Assembly (NCBI GenBank): GCA_020696365.1
Contig: JAEHCM010000002.1
Span: forward strand, 82,751 to 146,750
Direction: 5' to 3'
Length of the DNA stretch: 64,000 nucleotides
From: Thermoplasmata archaeon
GTDB taxonomy: Archaea > Thermoplasmatota > Thermoplasmata > UBA10834
The notes under the pieces: model-generated
Database searches by the model: none
What the model saw: the letters and a program-made list of their open reading frames with translations, nothing else
Told to the model about the DNA's origin: nothing
Translations under genes and position numbers: made by a program
Shown: positions 18,257-25,873 of the stretch, in pieces
Position numbering within the stretch: position 1 is the stretch's first letter
Layout: every line of letters begins with the position of its first letter

Positions 18257-18424
18257 ATGGCGGATCTGCCGAAATTCCAGTGCAACATCTGTGGGTATGT
18301 CTACGACCCAGCCGTTGGAGACCCATCCCAGTCAGCCGAGCCCGGGACGCCGTTCGAGTCGCTTCCGGATGACTGGACATGCCCGGAGTGCGGTGCCGGA
18401 AAGGAAGAGTTCACCCAGCTCTGA
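18257..18424 (+). CDS. Rubredoxin
   Basis: The 55-residue protein has both rubredoxin knuckles, [14 protein letters not shown] and [11 protein letters not shown], whose four Cys bind one iron. It carries single electrons in the cytoplasm, often to rubrerythrin or superoxide reductase. A ferritin-like protein of the rubrerythrin class is encoded 1.1 kb downstream on the other strand. The start at 18257 gives a normal rubredoxin length. An upstream ATG at 18224 would add eleven unrelated residues. Spacing to hom is 48 bases, so read-through is possible. Confidence 0.93.
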   Translation: MADLPKFQCNICGYVYDPAVGDPSQSAEPGTPFESLPDDWTCPECGAGKEEFTQL

Positions 18425-18472
18425 ATATCGACAACCGGACGCTCTTTAGCGGGGGCACCTTGAGGGACAACG

Positions 18473-19516
18473 ATGATTCTCCGTCTAGCGATAATCGGAT
18501 ACGGCAATGTCGGACGCGAATTCGCGCGTATGCTGACTCGCAAGAGAGAATGGCTCATCAAGAACAAAGGCCTGGACATCGAAGTCCTGGCCATTTCTAC
18601 TCGGTCGAAGGGGTCGCTGCTCTCCGACAGAGCACTTGATCTCGGCAAGGTAGAGGACGAGCTGGAACGGAACGGCCATCTTAGAGGCTACGGAAGGGAG
18701 AGCACCGACCTCTCTCCGCTCGACATCATAGACAACTGCGATGCGGATGTCATGGTCGAACTGACTACCCTAGACATACGAGCCGGGCAGCCAGCGATCG
18801 ACCACATCTCCAACGCCCTTCAGTCGAAGATGCACGTCATCACTGCTAACAAGGGCCCGATCGCGTTCGCGTATGACAAACTGGAATCACTGGCAAGGTC
18901 GAGGAACGTCAAGCTCAGGTTCGAAGGGACCGTCATGGACGGGACACCGATCTTCAACCTGGTCGAGAAGACGCTTCAAGGATGCGAGATAACGCGTCTA
19001 GAGGGCATACTGAACAGCACATCGAACTACGTTCTGACGGAGATGTCGAAAGGCAGAACGCTCGACGACGCGGTCAAGGAGACTCAGAGACTGAGCATCG
19101 CGGAGGCGGACCCGTCGCTCGACCTCGATGGCTGGGACGCGGCGGCGAAGATCACCGCTCTGGCCAACGTCCTCATGGGAGCGGGAAGCACGCCCCAGAA
19201 GGTGGATAGAAAGGGCATAGCAGACCTATCCCAGGACGACATCGCCTCGGCCCGGTCCGAGGGCACCAAGATCAAGTTCGTGGCGAGAGCCGAGAGGAAT
19301 GGACCGAATGTGCTGACTTCGGTCGCTCCGGAACGTCTGCGGAGCGACAGCCCCTTCTGGTCAGTGGACGGAACCTCCAGTGCGCTCACGATATCCACTG
19401 ACCTGATGGGAGAACTGACCATCCTCGAGACCAGACCAGTCCTGACACAGACTGCCTACGCTGTTCTCTCGGATCTGTTGCTGATAGCCGAATGGATAAG
19501 ATGCAATTCGCTCTGA
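18473..19516 (+). CDS. hom: Homoserine dehydrogenase
   Basis: The 347-residue enzyme reduces aspartate semialdehyde to homoserine for threonine and methionine synthesis. The Rossmann loop is GYGNVG (9-14), catalytic Lys127 is in TANKGPIA, and LNSTSNYVL marks the substrate domain. It lacks a C-terminal ACT domain, so threonine feedback of the usual type is absent. GAGGG precedes the ATG by eight bases. No other threonine or methionine gene is adjacent. Confidence 0.93.
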   Translation: MILRLAIIGYGNVGREFARMLTRKREWLIKNKGLDIEVLAISTRSKGSLLSDRALDLGKVEDELERNGHLRGYGRESTDLSPLDIIDNCDADVMVELTTLDIRAGQPAIDHISNALQSKMHVITANKGPIAFAYDKLESLARSRNVKLRFEGTVMDGTPIFNLVEKTLQGCEITRLEGILNSTSNYVLTEMSKGRTLDDAVKETQRLSIAEADPSLDLDGWDAAAKITALANVLMGAGSTPQKVDRKGIADLSQDDIASARSEGTKIKFVARAERNGPNVLTSVAPERLRSDSPFWSVDGTSSALTISTDLMGELTILETRPVLTQTAYAVLSDLLLIAEWIRCNSL

Positions 19517-19522
19517 GTCGGA

Positions 19523-20047
19523 TTACATCACTTCTAGGCTGAACTCAGGCACGTCGAAATAGAACCCAGACCTCGAACGCAAGTCGTATTCCGCATTCAG
19601 TATGGTGAGATGTCCAGCTTCCTCACCGACGAGCCAGTTGAAAACCTCCCTCGCCCGGGAATCCTCGATATCCGCGCCGGCTCGCCTGTAATACTCGATG
19701 GACTTCCGCTCGACCTCCATGCCGAACTTGAGGACCGCAAGCTCTCCAGCTTTGGGGTCCAGAGGACCCTTCGCCCCCTCTGCTTCCTTGAAAACCGAAT
19801 CATCAGGAGCGGCGGAGCCCTTCACAGAGGACGGCGAGACCCAGCCGTCGCCCCGCTCGAGCCTCTGCAGCTCCACCTCCAGCACCCTGACGTGCCTCCT
19901 TTCCTGCGTGGCGAGCGATACGAACATGTCCTTCGCCTGAGGGTGCTTCATCCGCAACGCAGCGTTCGAGAAGAACTTCTCCCCTTCGATCTCCATAATG
20001 ATAGCGTTCCGCAGTATCTCGATATGCTCCTTGCGGGTATCTGCCAT
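19523..20047 (-). CDS. Ferritin-like/rubrerythrin-type diiron protein
   Basis: The 174-residue helical protein has the ferritin-like pattern of Glu and E-x-x-H ligands: EIEGEKFF in helix 1, ATQERRHVRVLE in helix 2, GMEVERKSIEYY in helix 3 and GEEAGHLTIL in helix 4. It lacks the rubredoxin domain of full rubrerythrin, but a separate rubredoxin gene sits nearby. The likely role is peroxide reduction or iron handling. A low-complexity loop (about 68-95) splits the two helix pairs. Convergent with hom, with a six-base gap. Confidence 0.9.
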   Translation of the reverse strand: MADTRKEHIEILRNAIIMEIEGEKFFSNAALRMKHPQAKDMFVSLATQERRHVRVLEVELQRLERGDGWVSPSSVKGSAAPDDSVFKEAEGAKGPLDPKAGELAVLKFGMEVERKSIEYYRRAGADIEDSRAREVFNWLVGEEAGHLTILNAEYDLRSRSGFYFDVPEFSLEVM

Positions 20048-20166
20048 TCACTCCCTCTCGTACGAATAGAGTAACATGGTCGGCGGATTTATTGCTTTTC
20101 GCGAATCCGAGCGTGTAAGGCGATATTCCTTTACCGTGGGGGCGCCCTTGGCACGATTAGACACTC

Positions 20167-20394
20167 ATGGCTATCTTCACGCGTTGCCCAGGAGCGATGT
20201 TCGCGCTGCAGCCCATTCCAGAAACGGTCGTCTGTCCCCACTGCCATAAGGAAGTAGAGATGTTCACCAACGAGGTCACTCTCAAATGCTATCACTGTGG
20301 CGGCCTGGTCGTACGAGAGAAAAGGCCCAGCTGCTTCGACTGGTGCAAGTACGCCGACAAATGCGCTGAGGAGCTTGGGTTCGACCCCCGATAG
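20167..20394 (+). CDS. Small zinc-ribbon protein
   Basis: The 75-residue protein has two Cys pairs, CPHCHKE and CYHCGG, forming one zinc ribbon. A C-terminal block SCFDWCKYADKC resembles the cysteine tail found on several archaeal and bacterial redox-associated proteins. The function is unknown. The tail Cys could bind a second metal or an Fe-S cluster. It lies between divergent ferritin-like and convergent SDR genes and is its own unit. Confidence 0.8.
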   Translation: MAIFTRCPGAMFALQPIPETVVCPHCHKEVEMFTNEVTLKCYHCGGLVVREKRPSCFDWCKYADKCAEELGFDPR

Positions 20395-20420
20395 CATACT
20401 CAGGATGGGGCTCGACCCGG

Positions 20421-21179
20421 TTACTGGGCCGTCAGGCCTCCATCCACCGAGAGCGCCGTTCCAGTGACGAACGACGATTCGTTCGATGCCAGGAACAGGA
20501 CTGCCTTGGCGATCTCTTCCGGCCTACCGATCCGTCCTAGAGGATGATCCATATCCATCTGGATCATACATCTGCTGGGGTCACTTGACAGCCGCACCTC
20601 CCGGGCGACCATAGGCGTGTCGACCACACCAGGGTTGACGCAGTTCACGCGTATATTGTCCTTAGCGTAATCCAACGCCATGGCCTTGGTCATCACCGTG
20701 ACGCCGCCTTTCGAGGCGCAGTACGCTGGACAAGAACGGTTGCCCACCAAGCCTGCATCGGACGAATTGTTGACAATCGCGCCGCCTCCACGCACCCTCA
20801 AGTGGGGCACCGCGTACTTAGAAACCAGGAATGTCCCCTTCAGGTTGATGTCGATCAGCCTGTCCCATTCTTCCTCGCTCATATCCTCAGCTGTCTTCTC
20901 AATGTATATCCCGGCGTTGTTGAAGACGATGTCTATTCCTCCGAACCTGGTGACTGTCGACTCCACCATTCCGGATGCGTCATCGGCTTTCGAGACGTCA
21001 CCTTCCACAAACAGGACGTCGCCGAGTTTCTCGAGCTCTGCAACCGCCTTAGCCCCCTTCTCCGCGGACCGTCCCGAGATGACCACCTTCGCCCCTTCCT
21101 CAAGAAACAAACCAGCAGTCGCGAAACCGATCCCCTCCGTTCCTCCAGTGACCAACGCCACCTTGCCCTTCAGTTTCAT
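20421..21179 (-). CDS. Short-chain dehydrogenase/reductase
   Basis: The 252-residue classical SDR has the cofactor loop TGGTEGIG (12-19), NNAG, catalytic Ser in NNSSDAG and YCASKGG. The C-terminal FVTGTALSVDGGLT closes the fold. It resembles the SDR at 11398 throughout, and the two are paralogues. The best general match is the 3-oxoacyl-ACP reductase/glucose dehydrogenase group, but the substrate is unknown. The start at ATG gives MKLKGKVALVTGG, a normal N-terminus. Confidence 0.93.
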   Translation of the reverse strand: MKLKGKVALVTGGTEGIGFATAGLFLEEGAKVVISGRSAEKGAKAVAELEKLGDVLFVEGDVSKADDASGMVESTVTRFGGIDIVFNNAGIYIEKTAEDMSEEEWDRLIDINLKGTFLVSKYAVPHLRVRGGGAIVNNSSDAGLVGNRSCPAYCASKGGVTVMTKAMALDYAKDNIRVNCVNPGVVDTPMVAREVRLSSDPSRCMIQMDMDHPLGRIGRPEEIAKAVLFLASNESSFVTGTALSVDGGLTAQ

Positions 21180-21264
21180 AGTCTCAGCCTGTGCCCCATC
21201 GTATCAGTAGTGAAAAAAGGTTCTCCCGCCGGTCCTCAAAGGATGCGGGTGCGCGGAAGCCGTT

Positions 21265-22590
21265 CTAGGTCGACGAAGCCATCGGAAGGGCGACCCTGAA
21301 GATGCTTCCCTTCGAGTGGTCTCCCCGTACCCTGTCCTCGACCCATACCATCCCATGGTATGATTCCACTATGACACGCACGATGGAGAGGCCCAATCCC
21401 AAAGCTGGCGGCCCCTCGGCCCCCCCGCTCATCCTGCCGAAAACGAGGCTCTTCTTCGAGTCAGGTATGCCGATTCCGTTGTCGGCGACCGATACGCACC
21501 AGTACCTCCTGTAATCGACGAAGAATTCGCCAACGCTCACTTCGACTACTATCTTTTCGTGAGCGTCGTACTGCACCGCGTTCTCGATGACGTTCACGAA
21601 TATCTCGTCGATCAGCTCATTGCCGGTAACGAAGTACCTCTGGCTTCCCAGGTTCAGATCGATGGTGACATCCTTCCCCGAGTTGCTCCTCGAGACTTCC
21701 CCCGCGCTCTCCTTCAACGTCTGGACTAGGTCCACCGGGCCGGTGTTCTTCGCACCTTCCTCCTCGATGCGCGCCAGCTTCTCCGCACGCTGTATCAGTC
21801 CGTTGATCCCCCATGCGGCCTCCGTGGCACGCTCGAGATACGCGACCGCTTTCTCGGGGTCGACGTCCGTCGAGAGGGCCATATGCAGATAGCTCGTCAC
21901 CGCTTGATTGTAATTGTTGATGTCGTGCGCCATGATGTCCGCGAGGAAGCGCGTCCTCTGCGCTATCTCCACCTGAGCATGATACATCTTCGCGTTCTCG
22001 ATGGCGACACCAGCCAGCTCTGCGAAGATACGAAGCGCCTCGATGGCATCCTTGTCCATCGTTCTGCGGGTTTCCGGCTCCTCGATCTCTATGAATCCTC
22101 TCGGATGATTGTCGCGGTCCATGAAGACTATCTTCAGATAGTCCAGCTCGTGCCACTCGTCCAGGTCGCCTCTGGGTTTCGTTATGCTTTTCACATCGAA
22201 ATAGAGTGGTTCGTCAGTCTTATCGAAATCCTCAGGGCCGGGTCGAACGAAGTACACGTTCTCGGAGATCATGAACTTCGGGTCCATGTCCCTGCCGAGA
22301 CGCTCCTGACTGTATGTTATGGCCATAATCTGCTCTTCTCTGTCGGCGCCATATCCGTGGGCCGCACGGACGCGGAAGACCTGCTCGTTCTCGTCAAGGA
22401 CGCAGATTATGAGAGCCTTGATAGAGAACAGCTCGGCTATCGTCTCCGCGATCTTCTGAAGGACGGAATCGGGGCTCTCCACTGACATGATGTCCGACAG
22501 AACGCTCAGCATCTCTCCTGCAAGCCTGGGAGGCGTAGGCCATTTCTTGACGCCCCGTCTAGGCCTGGAACCCTTTGAAGAACTCACCAT
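21265..22590 (-). CDS. Soluble GAF-domain sensor histidine kinase (paralogue)
   Basis: The 441-residue protein has a GAF domain at about 30-205, phospho-acceptor His222 in DIMAHDINNYNQ, and an intact ATPase domain (N box NAVQYD, G1 DNGIGIPD, G2 LGLGLSIV). It shares the GAF signature with the kinase at 7621, so the pair arose by duplication within this lineage. No membrane segment or adjacent response regulator is present. The only receiver protein in the window is at 59187. The N-terminus is basic. Confidence 0.92.
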   Translation of the reverse strand: MVSSSKGSRPRRGVKKWPTPPRLAGEMLSVLSDIMSVESPDSVLQKIAETIAELFSIKALIICVLDENEQVFRVRAAHGYGADREEQIMAITYSQERLGRDMDPKFMISENVYFVRPGPEDFDKTDEPLYFDVKSITKPRGDLDEWHELDYLKIVFMDRDNHPRGFIEIEEPETRRTMDKDAIEALRIFAELAGVAIENAKMYHAQVEIAQRTRFLADIMAHDINNYNQAVTSYLHMALSTDVDPEKAVAYLERATEAAWGINGLIQRAEKLARIEEEGAKNTGPVDLVQTLKESAGEVSRSNSGKDVTIDLNLGSQRYFVTGNELIDEIFVNVIENAVQYDAHEKIVVEVSVGEFFVDYRRYWCVSVADNGIGIPDSKKSLVFGRMSGGAEGPPALGLGLSIVRVIVESYHGMVWVEDRVRGDHSKGSIFRVALPMASST

Positions 22591-22731
22591 CGTGCATCCC
22601 TGGATGTTCGTTCAATAGCATGATTCCGAAATACTCCGGCCTATTAGAACTTATGGCGAATTACACCAACAAGGGCTTCAAGGACCAGAGGACGACGAGC
22701 TGAGACATCCAGACGATAATACGAGAAACAA

Positions 22732-22740
22732 CCTATATAC
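22732..22740 (+). promoter_or_regulatory. TATA box of the EF-Tu-domain-like gene
   Basis: CCTATATAC centres 35 bases before the ATG at 22771. GGGGGA just before the start is the ribosome site. Confidence 0.6.
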
Positions 22741-22770
22741 GATGATGCGGATTCAATCAGGGGGAAAACA

Positions 22771-23031
22771 ATGACTGAAGAGACAGAGGTGGGCAAGGTC
22801 ATGCAGTTCTTCGCGAAGCCTTCAGTTGCAGCGATAGAGATAACTGCGGGGACGATCGCGGTCGGAGATACGATTAGAATCAAAGGCGCGACGACTGACT
22901 TCGAACAGAAGGTCGAGTCGATGGAGATCGATAGGAACCCCGTCCCTAGCGCGACGACAGGTCAGGCCGTGGGAATAAAGGTGAAGGACCGAGTCCGCCT
23001 ACACGACAAGGTCCTCAAACTGGTCACCTAG
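22771..23031 (+). CDS. Translation elongation factor-like beta-barrel protein
   Basis: The 86-residue protein is a single beta-barrel like domain 2 of EF-Tu/EF-1A, with VGDTIRIKGATTDFEQKVESMEIDR and GQAVGIKVKDRV. Such stand-alone proteins are common in archaea and have no GTPase domain. They may bind tRNA or a translation partner, but this is inference. The promoter and Shine-Dalgarno are well placed, so it is probably well expressed. The asparaginase gene follows after 32 bases. Confidence 0.88.
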   Translation: MTEETEVGKVMQFFAKPSVAAIEITAGTIAVGDTIRIKGATTDFEQKVESMEIDRNPVPSATTGQAVGIKVKDRVRLHDKVLKLVT

Positions 23032-23063
23032 GATCTGCGAACAGGATTGTGAGTCGACCTCCC

Positions 23064-23969
23064 ATGAAGCCGACCATCATCGTTCACGGAGGGGCGTGGA
23101 ACATCCCGGATGGGCTGGTGGAGGCGCACCTGAAGGGGTGCGAGGCAGCGGCTGAGAAAGGCTACGACGAGTTCGTCAGGGGAGAATCGGCGGTGCAGGC
23201 CGTGGTCGAGGCCGTGGCAGTCATGGAGGACGATCCGGTCTTCGATGCAGGTATCGGATCCGTCCTGAACCAATCCGGACAGGTTGAGCTGGACGCGATT
23301 GTCATGGAGGGAGGCTCCCTGATGTCCTGGGCCGTTGCCGCGCTGCAGCACATGAAAAACCCAGTCCGCATCGCAAGGAAGGTGCTCGAAGACACTTCCG
23401 TCTCCCTGTTCGCAGGAGACGGCGCTCTGAGGTTCGCGGTCGAGAAGGGGTTCGAGCCGTGTACCGAACAGGACCTGCTCGTGGGTCACCAACTGGAGGA
23501 TTACCGCGAATTTCTAAGGACTGGCGTGCTGAGAACGAGAGAGTTCTTCGAGGGCGGATGCGACACCGTCGGGGCTTGTGCCGCCGATACCGAGGGGCGG
23601 GTCGCCTCGGCAACGTCCACGGGAGGGATACCGAGAAAACCCGCCGGCAGAGTAGGCGATTCGCCGCTCGTAGGATGCGGCGCCTACGCTGATGACGTGG
23701 CTGGGGCGGCCTCCGCGACAGGCTGGGGTGAGAAGATAATGGCGGTCCTCCTGGCGAAGACGGCCATCGACGCCCTCAAGCTTCACGGAGACCCGGCTGA
23801 GGCCTGCAGGGAGGCTGTGATGGTGATGAAAAGCAGGGTGAACGGGCTAGGTGGAATAATCATGGTCGACAGCAAGGGTACCGTCGGCTATCATCACAAT
23901 ACCCCCAGGATGGCGTTCGGATTCATAGAGGGGAGGACGGGTAGCAGGAAGATAGCCATCGGGGTCTGA
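23064..23969 (+). CDS. Isoaspartyl peptidase/L-asparaginase (Ntn hydrolase, T2 family)
   Basis: The 301-residue precursor is an N-terminal nucleophile hydrolase. Self-cleavage before Thr168, in GGCDTVGACA, would give alpha and beta subunits. The conserved N-terminal IIVHGGAW and the metal-loop region near NQSGQVELDA are present. The enzyme hydrolyses isoaspartyl dipeptides and L-asparagine, repairing or recycling aged protein. The ATG at 23064 gives the standard family N-terminus, and GTG 23049 is a possible but less likely start. Confidence 0.92.
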   Translation: MKPTIIVHGGAWNIPDGLVEAHLKGCEAAAEKGYDEFVRGESAVQAVVEAVAVMEDDPVFDAGIGSVLNQSGQVELDAIVMEGGSLMSWAVAALQHMKNPVRIARKVLEDTSVSLFAGDGALRFAVEKGFEPCTEQDLLVGHQLEDYREFLRTGVLRTREFFEGGCDTVGACAADTEGRVASATSTGGIPRKPAGRVGDSPLVGCGAYADDVAGAASATGWGEKIMAVLLAKTAIDALKLHGDPAEACREAVMVMKSRVNGLGGIIMVDSKGTVGYHHNTPRMAFGFIEGRTGSRKIAIGV

Positions 23970-23976
23970 GTGGCGA

Positions 23977-24837
23977 CTACTTACCTACGACCTCATCCGC
24001 ACTGACACCGTCGGCAGGGCCGTACAACTCCATCCGTATGTCTCTGACGAGGCCGTCGTGCTCTTCGCGAGATATCCTCAGCATCCTGCGCAGGCTCTCA
24101 AGGATGTCGACCTCTGGACCATCAAGCTGTCCATCGGATAGGGCGATCTCAAGAACCGCACTGTATATCCTAAGGAATTCCATGTGGTCCTCCGCAAGTA
24201 TCTTCAGTATCTCGGTCTCCATGGTGCCATGCTTCTTCTCGGAGATCTTCAGAATCGACCTCAGCTCCTCTATGAGGTACCTCTCCGTTGCGGTCACTCG
24301 GCCGTCACGCCAGGCCGTGGCGAGCGCGCGTCTGTACGCTTCGGTGGCCTCGTCCTTCTCCTCGATAATCCGGAGCCTGCGGGATTCAATCGTCTCAAGG
24401 GAGCCCATGTCGAGGCTTCCCTTCAGGACCGCCTCCGTCACGATGTCACAGAAGGTGATATGCATAGATGTGGCGTCGTCGATCTCCCGGACCTTCATGC
24501 GCACTATCTCGCCGTTCATGCTAACAGGTACAACGAGGTCACCGATGCGCTCCCTCAGCTCACTCGACCTGGCGAAGCCTTTCGGGCTCAGGTAATAGCC
24601 GTTCATACGCTGCTTCATGCCCTTCATATGAGCCTTTCGCTGGACGACCAGACCAACTCCGATGAGGTCCTTGAGGTACTGTGGCAGATGTTTCCGCTGA
24701 ATGCCGGTCGAGCTGGCTATCGACTCCTGCGTGAGCTCAGAAGGTAGCAAATACCGATCCTCCATGCGAGGGTAATCTGAAAGACACAACAGAACCCGGT
24801 CCTTGCTGGTAAGCGAAGCGATCTCCTCAAGTGGCAC
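23977..24837 (-). CDS. wHTH-TerB-like fusion protein
   Basis: In this 286-residue protein the N-terminal 95 residues form a MarR-like winged helix (ESIASSTGIQRKHLPQYL is the recognition region). The C-terminal half (about 165-275) has two helical repeats resembling TerB, with ALATAWRDGRVTATERYLIEE and LEIALSDGQLDGPEVDILE. A middle beta region (about 95-130) is unassigned. The product is probably a transcription regulator whose TerB part senses metal or stress. The GTG start lies about 20-30 bases from a TATA element on the same strand, so the mRNA is probably leaderless. Confidence 0.8.
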   Translation of the reverse strand: MPLEEIASLTSKDRVLLCLSDYPRMEDRYLLPSELTQESIASSTGIQRKHLPQYLKDLIGVGLVVQRKAHMKGMKQRMNGYYLSPKGFARSSELRERIGDLVVPVSMNGEIVRMKVREIDDATSMHITFCDIVTEAVLKGSLDMGSLETIESRRLRIIEEKDEATEAYRRALATAWRDGRVTATERYLIEELRSILKISEKKHGTMETEILKILAEDHMEFLRIYSAVLEIALSDGQLDGPEVDILESLRRMLRISREEHDGLVRDIRMELYGPADGVSADEVVGK

Positions 24838-24856
24838 GCCACTGGAAACGACGTAG

Positions 24857-24868
24857 GGATATATGCAT
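24857..24868 (-). promoter_or_regulatory. TATA element of the wHTH-TerB gene
   Basis: On the minus strand GCATATATCC lies 20-31 bases before the GTG at 24837, predicting a leaderless transcript. Confidence 0.55.
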
Positions 24869-25066
24869 ATTCTCGTGAGGGGCCGCCTTCGAACTTCAGA
24901 ACCGTGAGGCCGATTTCGGATGACGATGCATTATATTCTGACTATAATATATCACGAATTGCATTGATATATAATTATATTATTTCACATATACACAGAT
25001 GCCAGCAAGGGAGATGCATACGCTGAATGCGCGCGCCTCTGCGGTTCTCTCGCCTCATAGGGAATA

Positions 25067-25078
25067 ATATATAAATCG
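25067..25078 (+). promoter_or_regulatory. Strong TATA box before the structured leader
   Basis: AATATATAAATC is the best TATA match in the region. It places a transcript start near 25100, at the foot of the first hairpin. Confidence 0.65.
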
Positions 25079-25094
25079 ACCAATACATCCGAGC

Positions 25095-25264
25095 GGTATC
25101 GCCATAGGCGTCATATACCCCCTAGGTGTAAGGGGTTAACTGATCGCAATGGACGCGCTGGGACTTATGTCAAAGTGTTCTATCCCTATCGATTGGGGGC
25201 CAGCGCGAGCTCGCGATTAAGCATCTAGCGGGTTCCGTCTCAGACGCGGGAGAAGCTAGAGCTT
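25095..25264 (+). ncRNA. Putative structured RNA or 5' leader (family not recognised)
   Basis: This 170-base stretch has no open frame but a chain of hairpins. GGTAT-CGCC pairs with GGCG...ATACC (25095-25119), and CCCC with GGGG (25119-25135). The eight-base pair CGCGCTGG/CCAGCGCG joins 25154-25161 with 25200-25207. AAGC..CTAGC pairs with GCTAG.GCTT (25219-25264) around a CGTC/GACG stem. It begins at the predicted transcript start and ends just before the Shine-Dalgarno of a 40-codon gene. It does not show the SRP helix-8 or RNase P core motifs, so it may be a regulatory leader or a free RNA. Confidence 0.4.
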
Positions 25265-25287
25265 GACTTTCAGGGAGGTGTATTAAA

Positions 25288-25410
25288 GTGAGACCAAGCA
25301 GAATATTCAACACGGTAAGAAACATCCAGCTGGAGAAGACGCTCCTGGGCGTCCCGAGGAGACAGAGGGCCGTTCTGAGAAGTTACGTGACTGGCAGACG
25401 AAGACGATAA
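25288..25410 (+). CDS. Small basic peptide, 40 residues
   Basis: A GTG start follows a perfect Shine-Dalgarno GGAGGTG by seven bases. The product is rich in Arg and ends in GRRRR. It has no recognised domain and its charge suggests RNA or DNA binding. It lies directly after the structured leader and shares its promoter. A CCCTTTG/CAAAGGG hairpin follows the stop and may end the transcript. The perfect ribosome site and promoter make a real gene likely, but conservation is unknown. Confidence 0.55.
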   Translation: MRPSRIFNTVRNIQLEKTLLGVPRRQRAVLRSYVTGRRRR

Positions 25411-25411
25411 T

Positions 25412-25428
25412 CCCTTTGACAAAGGGGG
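25412..25428 (+). terminator. Hairpin after the small basic peptide gene
   Basis: CCCTTTG pairs with CAAAGGG across a one-to-three base turn immediately after the stop codon. No T-run follows, so the call is tentative. Confidence 0.35.
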
Positions 25429-25608
25429 GATTGACGAACTCGATCTGTCATCTAACGATTCAGCGTCCGGAGTCAACTCCGTTAAACCCTTTCATTTCCT
25501 CAAAATACCCATGAATCGCGACGTTTTCAGGTATGATTTAGCCTCCAGAATGAAGGCCAGTACGACGATTCTGCAGTGGAAATCACGCTTTCGAGGCGTG
25601 ATGCTAGC

Positions 25609-25617
25609 TTATATTAG
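25609..25617 (+). promoter_or_regulatory. TATA-like element of the DUF5679 gene
   Basis: CTTATATTA lies 30-38 bases before the TTG start at 25647. Confidence 0.5.
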
Positions 25618-25646
25618 TACAATACGATTCAGGAGCGGTGGGATAT

Positions 25647-25787
25647 TTGGTCACGGCCTACTGTGTAAAGTGCAAGAAATCTGTCGAAGTGAAGGACGCA
25701 AAGAAAGTCAAGCTGAAGAATGGGAAGCCCGCCACGAAGGGCACGTGCCCCAAGTGTGGTACCAAGGTCTTCCGAATCGGCGGATAG
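25647..25787 (+). CDS. DUF5679-type zinc-ribbon protein
   Basis: The 46-residue protein begins MVTAYCVKCK and ends CPKCGTKVFRIGG. The two C-x-x-C knuckles and the middle KNGKPATKG block match a very small archaeal/bacterial zinc-ribbon family of unknown role (DUF5679). The TTG start gives the standard family N-terminus. GTG 25638 is a possible longer start but is crowded against AGGAG. It is its own transcript, ended by a strong palindrome. Confidence 0.85.
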   Translation: MVTAYCVKCKKSVEVKDAKKVKLKNGKPATKGTCPKCGTKVFRIGG

Positions 25788-25821
25788 ACTGAGACGCCTT
25801 CGAAAACCCATGATGAGACTT

Positions 25822-25853
25822 CCGTTCTCGAAGGACGCGTCCTTCGGGGACGG
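25822..25853. terminator. Sixteen-base-pair palindromic, bidirectional terminator
   Basis: Bases 25822-25837 pair fully with 25838-25853 when G-U pairs are allowed, and the core 25829-25846 is a perfect 18-base palindrome. It lies between the convergent DUF5679 and acyl-CoA synthetase genes. Confidence 0.6.
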
Positions 25854-25873
25854 ATTCTCAAATCCCCTTTAGG

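Larger units (their letters stand above)
24838..25094. other. AT-rich intergenic region
   Basis: No gene is seen. The stretch from about 24930 to 25005 is strikingly AT-rich, with repeated TATAT runs, inside GC-rich surroundings. It could hold several promoters or a DNA-unwinding segment. I see no origin-recognition box and no cdc6/orc1 gene nearby. Confidence 0.5.
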
